From Paenibacillaceae bacterium (GTDB taxonomy: Bacteria; Bacillota; Bacilli; Paenibacillales; CANHGK01), in contig CANHGK010000001.1 in NCBI GenBank assembly GCA_947460235.1, positions 62,001 through 126,000 on the forward strand: 64,000 nucleotides of DNA, written 5' to 3'. Below the pieces are notes generated by a model, which did no database searches, was not told the origin of the DNA, and saw only the letters and a list, made by a program, of their open reading frames with translations. The first letter of the stretch is position 1. Every line of letters begins with the position of its first letter. This document shows positions 17,415 through 25,096 of the stretch, in pieces. The position numbers were made by a program, and so were the translations under genes.

Positions 17415-18047
17415 ATGAATCGATTATTTATCCTATTTTTATTTTTGATGGTTAACACATTGTTAATTGGTTGCAGTAATACGCACCCAACTTCTTCAAT
17501 CGAATCCATTCAACCATCTCAATCTCCCGCCAAATTAAAACCGAAGTTTATCGAAGCAATGTATGATGACAACTACTTCTGGCTTTATTCCGGGAATTTA
17601 TGGTACCAAGACGATAACGATCAACAAAATCAGATCCTATCAACTCGCTCAGATATTTCACCAAAGAAAATCAATCAACAAAAAAAACTGGCTGAACAAG
17701 CCATAATCCATGATGCAGATCAAATAAAAAAATGGATTCAAGTAATATTCGATTCCAATCAAAAATCGGACCTCGTAAAAGATTTCGGCTTGTCTCCATT
17801 AATGGATACCGATCCTGAACATTGGGAACAGTCTTTTATCAACCCCTATGAACACACGTGCATAATTCGGTTGGGACGAGAACAATATCAATTGGAATAT
17901 TACCTTAAAGATTTCACACAAGGTTATGTAACAATTGCATTTTCGAACAAAGAAAATCCAAATCAAGATTATTTCAAAAAATACAAATTGAGCGAAGTGA
18001 ATACTTCGAAACTGCGATCATTTTTCGATTCTCTAGTCGCTCCATAA
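17415..18047 (+). CDS. Small lipoprotein, paralogue a of the FKKYK family
   Basis: 210 residues, lipobox LLIGC at about 17-21, GGAGG five bases before ATG. The mature protein has a polar linker, then AIIHDADQIKKWIQVIFDSN and LVKDFG, then an end FKKYKLSEVNTSKLRSFFDS. The block (H/R)DAxxIxxWIxxI and the terminal KKYK(L/M)T..LK.F.(D/E)SLV recur in the genes at 18083 and 19530, and the terminal block also in those at 27246, 40411 and 40996. Function is not known. It follows the solute-binding gene and the NC..A remnant. An immunity, inhibitor or sensor role is guesswork. Confidence 0.75.
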   Translation: MNRLFILFLFLMVNTLLIGCSNTHPTSSIESIQPSQSPAKLKPKFIEAMYDDNYFWLYSGNLWYQDDNDQQNQILSTRSDISPKKINQQKKLAEQAIIHDADQIKKWIQVIFDSNQKSDLVKDFGLSPLMDTDPEHWEQSFINPYEHTCIIRLGREQYQLEYYLKDFTQGYVTIAFSNKENPNQDYFKKYKLSEVNTSKLRSFFDSLVAP

Positions 18048-18082
18048 TTTGAAATAAGCCCAAATTAAACGGAGTGATTTCA

Positions 18083-18712
18083 TTGCGTAAACCTGTTAAT
18101 TCATTTTTCTTATTTTGCTTCAGTTTTTTTATTCTGAATGGCTGTTCCTACCCAGACGGGTCACCAACTTATGCGACCGTCACTAATATACCTGCGGTTA
18201 CAATAGTTCCAATTTCTCCAGTTCCATCTACTAAACCAAGACAATTATATGCATCGTACGAAGGGAAATCCTTTGAAGTTCACTCTTATGCTCATCCGCC
18301 GGAACATACTACTCAAGAAGTTGCACAAATGGCTGCAAGCTCTATAGCTGTCGCCTCCAGAGAAGAACTTGAACGCCAGATTGAGAGTGAAATCATACAT
18401 GATTCAGAAAAAATCAGCACTTGGATAAATACAATATTCTTAGCAACCCAAGATTCTAAACTCATCAAAGATTTTTTCTGGACAAAACTAAATGGAGTTC
18501 CCGTTTTTGATAGAGAAGACCCACCCGGACCTTACAATTACATCGTCACGATTAAATCCGGAACTACTACTACTGCTTATCAATTCTATGTCGATGATGC
18601 TGAACATGCCGTGTTTACCAAAAACGAAATCAACGTTTCATTCAAGAAATACAAAATGACAAAAGAGAATGCTGAAAAATTAAAAACTTTCTTTGAATCG
18701 CTCGTTTATTAA
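18083..18712 (+). CDS. Small lipoprotein, paralogue b of the FKKYK family
   Basis: 209 residues. I choose TTG 18083 (MRKPVNSFFLF) eight bases after ACGGAG; an earlier GTG (18074) lies inside that ribosome site. Lipobox FILNGC. The mature chain has EIIHDSEKISTWINTIFLAT, LIKDFFWTKLNGVPVFD and the end SFKKYKMTKENAEKLKTFFE. It is closest to the protein at 19530, which shares IKDFFxxxxxGxPxF and the C-terminus. It forms a run of three same-strand small lipoprotein genes. No enzyme motif is seen. Confidence 0.75.
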   Translation: MRKPVNSFFLFCFSFFILNGCSYPDGSPTYATVTNIPAVTIVPISPVPSTKPRQLYASYEGKSFEVHSYAHPPEHTTQEVAQMAASSIAVASREELERQIESEIIHDSEKISTWINTIFLATQDSKLIKDFFWTKLNGVPVFDREDPPGPYNYIVTIKSGTTTTAYQFYVDDAEHAVFTKNEINVSFKKYKMTKENAEKLKTFFESLVY

Positions 18713-18830
18713 TCAAACGGTAAATTAATTAATCGCTATATTTTTATCAAATAATGCAATGACTTACCATGTTATTTTCCATAAAAAACAAACAAATGAT
18801 ACAACCATCACATTTTGAAGGAAGCATATC

Positions 18831-19475
18831 ATGAGAACAAATCGTACGAAATCCTTAACGTTACTCCTTCTTTTCATGGAAATCATCTTAATTGGGTGTT
18901 CGTCAAATGTTGTAGCGCCTGATACACGTTTCACCCAGCAACAAGCAAATCAACAAACGAAAGAATCTTATTCGGGGCCCTATGAAAAAGCGATCGGGAG
19001 CAACAAGGACATACAAATCAAAATTGAACATCGAATCCCCTCTCTTCTTACTATTTATTATCGTTCTCTAGAATCAATGAGTTCATTACCATCTACACCT
19101 TCCGTAACTGAAACTCCAAAAAAAAATCCCGAGGGCACAATAAATAAATTAAGAATTGTCGATTGGGAACATTCTTTACGCCAAATCATGTCGCGAGCAA
19201 CCTTCAAAAAAAATCTATGCAAAAAAATCAACGGTCAAGTACTAGCAGAACTTTCAAGTGATCAGGTAACGATTGAACAACTCGAAAAACAACTTTTATA
19301 TGCGATCCGAATCCAGTCGGCGAGTAGAACCGTCGAATATACATTTGATTGGAACGAAAAAATACCAACCATAAATGAATATGTCGATAACATCTCTTGT
19401 GGTGAATATCGTATTAGCGAATCTGACATTCAATTCATTCATGGAATCATTAAAGAAGCGCTTCATTTAAAATAA
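18831..19475 (+). CDS. Small lipoprotein, divergent member of the set
   Basis: 214 residues, lipobox LIGC (about 20-23), GAAGGAAG before ATG 18831. The region VDWEHSLRQIMSRATFKKNL and the C-terminus IQFIHGIIKEALHLK resemble the helical core and end of the neighbours only faintly; the KKYK block is missing. It is followed by a bidirectional terminator. Function unknown. It may be an old or fast-changing paralogue. Confidence 0.65.
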   Translation: MRTNRTKSLTLLLLFMEIILIGCSSNVVAPDTRFTQQQANQQTKESYSGPYEKAIGSNKDIQIKIEHRIPSLLTIYYRSLESMSSLPSTPSVTETPKKNPEGTINKLRIVDWEHSLRQIMSRATFKKNLCKKINGQVLAELSSDQVTIEQLEKQLLYAIRIQSASRTVEYTFDWNEKIPTINEYVDNISCGEYRISESDIQFIHGIIKEALHLK

Positions 19476-19527
19476 TTAAACCGAGAATAATCAGAGTTTT
19501 AACTTCCCTGATTAGTTCGCGGTTTTA
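19476..19527. terminator. Bidirectional terminator
   Basis: AAACCG-A-GAATAATCAG (from 19478) pairs with CTGATTAGTTC-G-CGGTTT (to 19524). It lies between converging lipoprotein genes. Confidence 0.75.
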
Positions 19528-19529
19528 AT

Positions 19530-20198
19530 TCACTTCAACACCTTAACATACTCGAACGTATCAACCCAATCTTTATCCGTTGGTTTGACCAACGAATCCA
19601 AAAATGCTTTTAACTCAATTCGTTTTTCTTCCGTCAATTTATACTTCTTAAAGGATTTCTTCACAACGTTTTTCGTGAATACACCTTTACCCACTTCATC
19701 AACATTAAACGAATAATTAACCTTTTGACCATTTTTTTCGAATCTTAACGTATGGTGATAAAATGCCGGTTGTTCTTCGGCAATGAATGTTGGTTCTCCA
19801 TCTATATCCCCATAAAAAAAATCTTTGATCTGTTCTGCATCTTTTGTAATTAATTCTATTTGATCGATCCAAAATTCAATCTTTTTTGCATCCCTAACAA
19901 TTGTTTTTTCGTATTCGTTTCTTAGTTTCTTTATTTCTTGCGGCGAAATTGCAGAATCTACCGTTTGCTCAAACGTAATTTGATCATCAACTTGTGTATC
20001 ATTCATCAAAATAAAATACAAATCATTGGTTTCTGCCTCAAGTTTATAATTCAAATTCATTTTCTGAGTTTGAGGTGATGCAGAAACAATCGACGTAACC
20101 AATTTTAAATCTACAGATTTCGTCTGGTTTACCTCAGTGTTCGAACATCCAGCGAATATAAAAACACTGATCAAGATCATCCAATTTTTATTTACCAT
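19530..20198 (-). CDS. Small lipoprotein, paralogue d of the FKKYK family
   Basis: 222 residues, lipobox FIFAGC (about 13-18). The mature part has TIVRDAKKIEFWIDQIELIT, IKDFFYGDIDGEPTFIAEEQ and the end SFKKYKLTEEKRIELKAFLD. It lies 27 bases after the NC..A protein on the same strand, so the two are co-transcribed. This keeps the enzyme-like gene beside a lipoprotein gene, the same pairing seen next to the other remnants. Confidence 0.78.
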   Translation of the reverse strand: MVNKNWMILISVFIFAGCSNTEVNQTKSVDLKLVTSIVSASPQTQKMNLNYKLEAETNDLYFILMNDTQVDDQITFEQTVDSAISPQEIKKLRNEYEKTIVRDAKKIEFWIDQIELITKDAEQIKDFFYGDIDGEPTFIAEEQPAFYHHTLRFEKNGQKVNYSFNVDEVGKGVFTKNVVKKSFKKYKLTEEKRIELKAFLDSLVKPTDKDWVDTFEYVKVLK

Positions 20199-20225
20199 AT
20201 TTCCAACTTATCTCCCTAATGAAAA

Positions 20226-21056
20226 CTATTTAATTGGCTTATAAAATGCGATCGGTATTCCATAAATTCCGTTTGCTGGATACGGATTAATGGAGTTGGA
20301 CGACATAAGTTCATTTGTTCCCCATTTTGCGATCGATCCAGTTCCCCCATTTATATTTTTAGCAAAATGGGTGACCAAATTATTCTTTCCATAAACGATA
20401 ACTGTTGCACTTTTCAAATCTTTTGTTTGAACAAAATTTCGTTTTTGCATCGCAAATGTCACTTCAGCTAAAGTTGGCATGTTACCTTGCCAGTCCCATT
20501 GCCATGAATTCGTTACCCCAATTGCGTAAGCCATGCAATTGTATCGAACTGTAGCTACATCTTCTACTTTCCAAGTAGAAGCAAACATATTATTAGCTAC
20601 CTGATTAACTTGCGTAAAATATACATTTTTCTCAGCACTTGTGATTACTTGTTTATTTTGAGGATTAATTACCTGTACTTTTAATTTATCTTTGTAACCG
20701 AAAAATTTAGTTGTTCCTTTATAAGAATTCACATCTTCGAACAATTTCGGAAAGCGAAAACCAATTTGAGATGCGAATAACTCGAGATTTCCTTGGTACA
20801 AATTACTTGTACCTACTTTTTTCAAAATAACAGTTTGAGATCTACCTGTAGGGTCAGGATAGGAGACGGTCACATCCGGATTCGCTATTGTTACATCACT
20901 AATTGTAACACTGACTTCTGCTACCGCATTAACAATTTCGTTATTTCTAGACAAATACATTTCAAAAGATACAAATTCATTTATTGGTTTATTAATGATT
21001 ACTTTCGGGGTTGCCGCAAACGTGACATTCGAAAAAAATGTGATCACCATTAACAC
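20226..21056 (-). CDS. Secreted NC..A-type protein (DUF7689/papain-like), most complete copy
   Basis: 276 residues from GTG 21056. The frame continues upstream as WQRFKKIITTIISVLMVITF, a better signal peptide, but with no standard start codon before the truncated Nudix stop. An Ig-like N-terminal domain (about 25-150, IANPDVTVSYPDP) precedes a C-terminal domain with YNCMAYAIG (Cys174), SWQW, ATVIVYG, VTHFAK (His230) and SIAKWG. The order NC.A.A.G / TH.A / K.G is like DUF7689 and other papain- or NlpC-like folds, with Cys and His as possible catalytic residues. Remnants of the same protein follow all three solute-binding genes. It may be a secreted hydrolase or amidase. The start was probably damaged by recombination. 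Confidence 0.6.
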   Translation of the reverse strand: MLMVITFFSNVTFAATPKVIINKPINEFVSFEMYLSRNNEIVNAVAEVSVTISDVTIANPDVTVSYPDPTGRSQTVILKKVGTSNLYQGNLELFASQIGFRFPKLFEDVNSYKGTTKFFGYKDKLKVQVINPQNKQVITSAEKNVYFTQVNQVANNMFASTWKVEDVATVRYNCMAYAIGVTNSWQWDWQGNMPTLAEVTFAMQKRNFVQTKDLKSATVIVYGKNNLVTHFAKNINGGTGSIAKWGTNELMSSNSINPYPANGIYGIPIAFYKPIK

Positions 21057-21081
21057 CGAAATGATTGTAGTTATGATTTTC

Positions 21082-21351
21082 TTAAATCTTTGCCATGTAA
21101 GTAATCAAATGCACATTAACTTTTTCATACTCATGCACCACTTCCGCCACAAGATCGCCAACCTCAATCTTCACACCCAACTCTTCTTTAATTTCACGAA
21201 CGAGCGCTTGATGATGCGACTCTTCTGGTTCAATTTTTCCGCCAGGAAATTCCCACAATCCGCCCAATGTCAGATGTACAGCACGTTTCGCGCATAAAAC
21301 TCGCCCAATTTCGTTTACCATAACTGCGCCAACTACATGAACCATCTTCAT
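21082..21351 (-). pseudogene. Truncated Nudix hydrolase
   Basis: 89 residues starting at ATG 21351, seven bases after AGGAG. The Nudix box is complete (GGKIEPEESHHQALVREIKE then ELG). The complete paralogue at 40011 goes on for about 43 more residues after HLITFIAKI; this one stops at HLITYMAKI with TAA. The stop lies at the joint with the NC..A protein, whose own start region is missing. A deletion or recombination has joined the two genes. It may still fold poorly; I treat it as broken. Confidence 0.7.
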
Positions 21352-21419
21352 TTCAACACTCCTCACAAATAGTTACCTAATTGAATCCTACCATATTACA
21401 TCTATTCTAAGATTATTTT

Positions 21420-21582
21420 GGAAATATTGAACATTTCTTGAATTCAACGTTTATGAATGATTTTACCGCATTCAAACGTTTGCGCTTATTGGTGTTTTTC
21501 TGATACTATCGTTTTGGATCCAAACCTTACCTGTTTTACCTCGTACTACAAATCCCCCACCCACTTCTAGGAGGTTATTTCT
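21420..21582 (+). promoter_or_regulatory. Promoter and AAACGTTT operator of the second solute-binding gene
   Basis: TTCAAACGTTTGCG (21471-21484) holds the palindrome AAACGTTT and overlaps a possible -35 TTGCGC (21480-21485). A -10 TACTAT (21504-21509) follows after 18 bases. AGGAGG lies about 21571-21576. The same AAACGTTT core is present before the first solute-binding gene, so a LacI-family repressor such as CcpA could control both. Confidence 0.45.
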
Positions 21583-22992
21583 CTGAAAAAAATGATCGCT
21601 ACGTTTCTAAGCATTTCACTTATTTTTAGTGTGTTCACCGGTTGTTCCAAAAACAATGAATTTGAAGTAAATACAAAACCAGGTCATTTATCCATTTTGG
21701 ATATTACGTTTGTACCAAATGGTATGGGCTCAGAAGGTCAAAATGAAGAACTTACTCGTTCTAAATACATTGATTTGTTCCAATCACAAAATCCAAATGT
21801 TGAAATCACATTTGACCATGTACAAACAACAAATCAACGAATACTTTCTGTTATTGATTCACAAAATCCAGACATTATTTTACTTGATCCAGACCAAATG
21901 TCCCTTTTAATTGCAGAAAATCATGTAATGGATTTGGATTCGTTCATCCAAAACGATGATTTTGACCTCGATGGAATTGCCCCATATGTAAAAGAAGGTA
22001 TCAAAGAAATTGGCCAAGGTAAATTGTTTGGCTTAGCTCCTTATTTCAGGTCTCAAGTATTGCTATATAATAAAAATCTTTTTGATGAAACAGGCATTGC
22101 ATATCCGAAAGATGGTATGACATGGGATGAAACATTTCAACTTGCTCAACGATTAAGTTTCAAAAAAGATAATCATCAGGTTTTTGGAATATCCCTAGGG
22201 AAATCATCCGTTTTCGATAACATGCTTTATTCCTATACGACGTCTTTGGGATTACGCATGATGGATTTAGATTCCGGGAAAATGACAGTTCAATCGCAAG
22301 AATGGGAACAGGCGTGGAAGACGATGATCGATTTAGAAAGAAACATGGTTATGCCTGGACCGGACTCACTTTATTTTCAAGATCGAGTGACAGGACCATA
22401 CGATTTCGATGACTTTTTATCTGGTCGTGCTGCCATGGAAATTGTTGATCAAGAGATTATTGTAGAACTTATGAATCGCAATAAAAAATCTTCGGGTGAT
22501 TTAAATAAGATAAATTGGGATATTGTGAGTTTGCCAGACCACCCATCAAATCCAGGATCCTCGAACGATCTCAATGTTGCTGGGTTAATGAGTATTAATT
22601 CAAAATCTGGGAATAACGAACTTGCGTGGTCGTTTATTAAATTTATCAACGGCGATCAATGGGCAAAAATTAAAACTGGTAGCAAAGAATACCTGTTATC
22701 TCGAACAGCATTTAACAAGCCGTTAGAACAACTGAATTACAATATCAATGCGTTTTTCACAAAAACTCCAGTGAATCCCGGATATAATTTGGATCGACTT
22801 CAACAAGAAAATACTGGATATATAGATCTACTCAATTTGGGAAGGACAAAATTTGAATTGGCTGCGAGTGGTCAAATTGACACCAAACGTGCAATTGCAG
22901 AATGGCAAACACAAGGAAATGTCATTTTAAATAAAATAAATTCAAATACTCCTGAAAAAAACACCAACGCTGGATTATTAAGAAGTTTTTAA
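21583..22992 (+). CDS. Orphan family-1 solute-binding lipoprotein, copy 2
   Basis: Start is unusual. ATG 21592 lies 15-17 bases after AGGAGG, whereas CTG 21583 lies 8 bases after it and adds MKK before MIATFLS, giving a normal basic signal start. I favour CTG (469 residues). Lipobox VFTGC. Conserved blocks: LTRSKYIDLFQSQNPNVEIT, FGLAPYFRSQVLLYNK, MTWDETFQLA, WSFIKFINGDQWAKIKT. It has no transporter genes nearby. The C-terminal part of an NC..A protein follows. Confidence 0.83.
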   Translation: MKKMIATFLSISLIFSVFTGCSKNNEFEVNTKPGHLSILDITFVPNGMGSEGQNEELTRSKYIDLFQSQNPNVEITFDHVQTTNQRILSVIDSQNPDIILLDPDQMSLLIAENHVMDLDSFIQNDDFDLDGIAPYVKEGIKEIGQGKLFGLAPYFRSQVLLYNKNLFDETGIAYPKDGMTWDETFQLAQRLSFKKDNHQVFGISLGKSSVFDNMLYSYTTSLGLRMMDLDSGKMTVQSQEWEQAWKTMIDLERNMVMPGPDSLYFQDRVTGPYDFDDFLSGRAAMEIVDQEIIVELMNRNKKSSGDLNKINWDIVSLPDHPSNPGSSNDLNVAGLMSINSKSGNNELAWSFIKFINGDQWAKIKTGSKEYLLSRTAFNKPLEQLNYNINAFFTKTPVNPGYNLDRLQQENTGYIDLLNLGRTKFELAASGQIDTKRAIAEWQTQGNVILNKINSNTPEKNTNAGLLRSF

Positions 22993-23004
22993 TTCCCTAA
23001 TATT

Positions 23005-23267
23005 AATGGAGGCCATCATCTTGAAGATGACTACATGGTCAAACAAGGCTACAAACTAGCAACCTCAATGACCGATGCAACGGTGATCGCTTATGGTTTT
23101 AAAGATAAATACAATGTTTACCACGTAACTCATTTCTCCAAAAAAACATCAACAGGCGGTTCCATCGCAAAATGGGGCAAACTTGAAGTGATGAATAGTA
23201 AAAGTACAACGCCATATAAATCAACGTCCTCTTACGGCGCAGGTTACTTAGCAATTTATAAAAAATA
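23005..23267 (+). pseudogene. Remnant of NC..A-type protein (C-terminal part only)
   Basis: An ATG-started stretch at 23035 gives 77 residues: ATVIAYGFK, YHVTHFSKK, GGSIAKWGKLEVMNS, matching the last third of the protein at 20226, including its His and KWG motifs. Similarity can be followed a few residues upstream (from about 23005). The Cys-containing part and signal peptide are missing. The end of the gene is the insertion site of the fic cassette; the stop codon TAG overlaps the first base of the cassette, so the coding end is at the target duplication. Confidence 0.7.
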
Positions 23268-23292
23268 GGCTCTTTTCGTAAGAATTGTTGCT
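23268..23292 (+). repeat. Left terminal inverted repeat of the fic cassette
   Basis: Begins GGCTCTTTTCGTAAGAATTG. Differs from the right end only at positions 15 and 16. Confidence 0.9.
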
Positions 23293-23299
23293 AAACCCC

Positions 23300-23379
23300 T
23301 TATGCAGCGTTTGTATAAAATCGATTTTTCTGCATAAAATATGTTATAATTAGGCAGAATTATTTTGAAATAGGCAGAA
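23300..23379 (+). promoter_or_regulatory. fic promoter with four related half-sites
   Basis: A -10 TATAAT (23345-23350) lies inside an inverted repeat made of TTCTGCATAA (23328-23337) and TTAGGCAGAA (23350-23359), 9 of 10 positions matching. Further half-sites are TTATGCAG at 23300 and ATAGGCAGAA ending at 23379. Two TAGGCAGAA copies are exactly 20 bases apart. A DNA-binding protein sitting here would cover the promoter. The winged-helix end of Fic itself is the obvious candidate (inference). Confidence 0.6.
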
Positions 23380-23404
23380 GGCTATGGCAAAAAGGGGCGT
23401 CATT

Positions 23405-24457
23405 ATGAGGATTTTTGACTACAAAAAGCTTCGTACAGAACTCTATACGCCCGATATTGTGAATCTACTGTTGGCGATTCGTGAATATCGAGGCAAGCAA
23501 GAATTATACATGACCGTGAAACCAGATGTGTTGCAAGCATTAGTGGATGTTGCAAAGATTCAGAGTACAGGCGCTTCGAATCGGATTGAAGGTATTTTTA
23601 CCTCGGATGCGCGGTTAGCTGAGTTGGTGAAATTCAAAGCAGAGCCAAGAAACCGAGCTGAGCAGGAGATTGCTGGTTATCGGGACGTGTTACAAACGAT
23701 TCATGACAGTTACAGGCATATCACGCCAACCTCGAATATCATTTTACAAATGCACCACGATTTGTATCAATTCGAACCAAGCGCAATTGGTGGTCGCTAT
23801 AAAGCGTCTGATAACACCATTAAAGAAACGTTAGAAGACGGAAACGAATTCATTCGTTTTCATCCGCTAAGCGCATTTGAAACGCCAGAAGCAATGCATT
23901 CACTTTGCACCACTTATCGCGAAGCACTTGATGAACGAAAAATTGACTCGTTACTACTCATTGCCATGTTTGTGTTTGATTTTTTGTGTGTACATCCATT
24001 TAAAGATGGAAATGGGCGAATGAGCCGATTGCTGACGTTATTATTGTTATCCCGTGAAGGATATATGGTGGGTAAATACGTGAGTTTTGAAATGAAAGTA
24101 GAACGAGAAAAAGCGAGATACTATGAAACACTTGGTCAAAGTTCGATCGGGTGGTTAAAAGAAGAACATGACTATGCGCCATTTGTGAAATATTATTTAA
24201 CGGTGATTTTACAAGCCTATCAAGAATTTGAACAGCGGGTTTCTTTTATTAAAGTCAAAGGCATCACCAAACCGGCACGTATTCGCGCGTGTATTGAACA
24301 ATCGCTTGGCAAGGTCACGAAAGCTGATTTGGTTACCAAATGTCCAGACATCAGTTTGGCCATGATTGAAAAAACATTATCTGAATTGGTTAAACAAAAT
24401 CAAATTCAAAAAATCGGTTCAGGGAAAAACACTGCATACATTTGGAATCGTGATTGA
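23405..24457 (+). CDS. Fic-domain protein (AMPylase-like) with C-terminal winged helix
   Basis: 350 residues. I use ATG 23405, seven bases after AAAGGGG; an ATG at 23384 is only two bases from a weaker site. The Fic motif HPFKDGNGR is complete (about 197-205). An inhibitory-helix motif SNRIEG (about 58-63) lies N-terminal, as in class II Fic proteins, where the Glu blocks ATP binding. An N-terminal Fic_N-like region precedes it, and a winged-helix-like domain covers about 285-350 (VTKADLVTKCPDISLAMIEK). Fic enzymes transfer AMP or similar groups to target proteins. It is the only gene of the mobile cassette and has no separate antitoxin, in keeping with built-in inhibition. Confidence 0.92.
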   Translation: MRIFDYKKLRTELYTPDIVNLLLAIREYRGKQELYMTVKPDVLQALVDVAKIQSTGASNRIEGIFTSDARLAELVKFKAEPRNRAEQEIAGYRDVLQTIHDSYRHITPTSNIILQMHHDLYQFEPSAIGGRYKASDNTIKETLEDGNEFIRFHPLSAFETPEAMHSLCTTYREALDERKIDSLLLIAMFVFDFLCVHPFKDGNGRMSRLLTLLLLSREGYMVGKYVSFEMKVEREKARYYETLGQSSIGWLKEEHDYAPFVKYYLTVILQAYQEFEQRVSFIKVKGITKPARIRACIEQSLGKVTKADLVTKCPDISLAMIEKTLSELVKQNQIQKIGSGKNTAYIWNRD

Positions 24458-24487
24458 CAACTAATTCAACCTTGTTGTCAATTTCGT

Positions 24488-24512
24488 AGCAACAATATTT
24501 ACGAAAAGAGCC
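24488..24512 (-). repeat. Right terminal inverted repeat of the fic cassette
   Basis: Reverse complement begins GGCTCTTTTCGTAAATATTG. It is followed by the second AAAAAATA copy. Confidence 0.9.
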
Positions 24513-24528
24513 AAAAAATAAGACCAGA

Positions 24529-24576
24529 AGTCCCGTTACCCACCGCAAAATTTCGGTGAATACCGGGACTTCTTTA
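24529..24576. terminator. Bidirectional terminator
   Basis: AGAAGTCCCG (from 24530) pairs with CGGGACTTCT (to about 24573), with an inner CACCG/CGGTG stem. On the minus strand it follows the pRiA4b-like gene and ends in a T-rich run. Confidence 0.75.
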
Positions 24577-24583
24577 TGATTTC

Positions 24584-25096
24584 CTACGATCTTCTTAACA
24601 CACGCTTCAACCTACGATTAATAAGGTCCAGATCAAAATCTCGATACCATTGTTCTGAAAGCCAGAGTTTCATATCACTAAAATCTGGATGACTTGGGTC
24701 ATTCATTACTATCAAAAACTCTGCAAAACCTAAAATTCCACCGTCATCTTCTGGAGGTGTATTGCTTTCTCCCATCATACACATCGGATGATTTTTATCG
24801 AAGTCCACGACCGTACCTTTTATGACGATTTCATGGGTCCAATCATCACCATAATCGTAGCGATATACCATTTGATTTTGATTTTTTACAAATTCCTCAA
24901 TCCGAACCTTTTTATCCAATACCATCTGACAATCCTGACGACGCTCATACACTTCCTCGAATTCACGAATGACATTCAACACACATTTCCCTTTTCGATC
25001 AATCATCTTCTTCGAATGATTCAGTCGGAACAATTCCAAGTTCATCAATTCCTTCAGCGCTCTTTCAACCTGCATCCTCTGTTGATATGCTTTCAA
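24584..25096 (-). CDS. pRiA4b ORF-3-like domain fused to the end of a helical-family relic
   Basis: 170 residues from a TTG at 25096. Residues 1-23 (KAYQQRMQVERALKELMNLE) match the C-terminus of the helical protein at 41869. The rest has the pRiA4b ORF-3 pattern: YRYDYGDDWTHEIVIKG, CMMGESNTPPEDDGG and the end DFDLDLINRRLKRVLRR. The frame before the TTG continues as a frameshifted relic. The ancestor was therefore probably one long protein with a helical N-terminal part and a pRiA4b-like C-terminal part; a matching tail also survives after the gene at 41869. pRiA4b ORF-3 domains are common near mobile elements; their function is not known. The start may be an artefact of decay. Confidence 0.6.
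   Translation of the reverse strand: MKAYQQRMQVERALKELMNLELFRLNHSKKMIDRKGKCVLNVIREFEEVYERRQDCQMVLDKKVRIEEFVKNQNQMVYRYDYGDDWTHEIVIKGTVVDFDKNHPMCMMGESNTPPEDDGGILGFAEFLIVMNDPSHPDFSDMKLWLSEQWYRDFDLDLINRRLKRVLRRS

Larger units (their letters stand above)
23260..24520 (+). mobile_element. Fic-carrying mobile insertion cassette with TIRs and 8-bp target duplication
   Basis: Left end 23268-23292 and right end 24488-24512 are inverted repeats of 25 bases with 23 matches (outer part GGCTCTTTTCGTAA). Directly outside, AAAAAATA occurs at 23260-23267 and again at 24513-24520, an 8-base target duplication. The 1245-base element holds only the fic gene and its control region; there is no transposase. GG-starting ends with 8-base AT-rich target duplication remind me of ISL3-family elements, from memory only. 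Non-autonomous elements of this form are known as mobile insertion cassettes (MICs). The near-perfect ends and exact duplication suggest a fairly recent insertion. Confidence 0.88.

Noticed and set aside
23260-24520. Prophage or toxin-antitoxin operon around fic
   Set aside because: No phage genes or separate antitoxin gene; inverted ends and target duplication explain the unit better.
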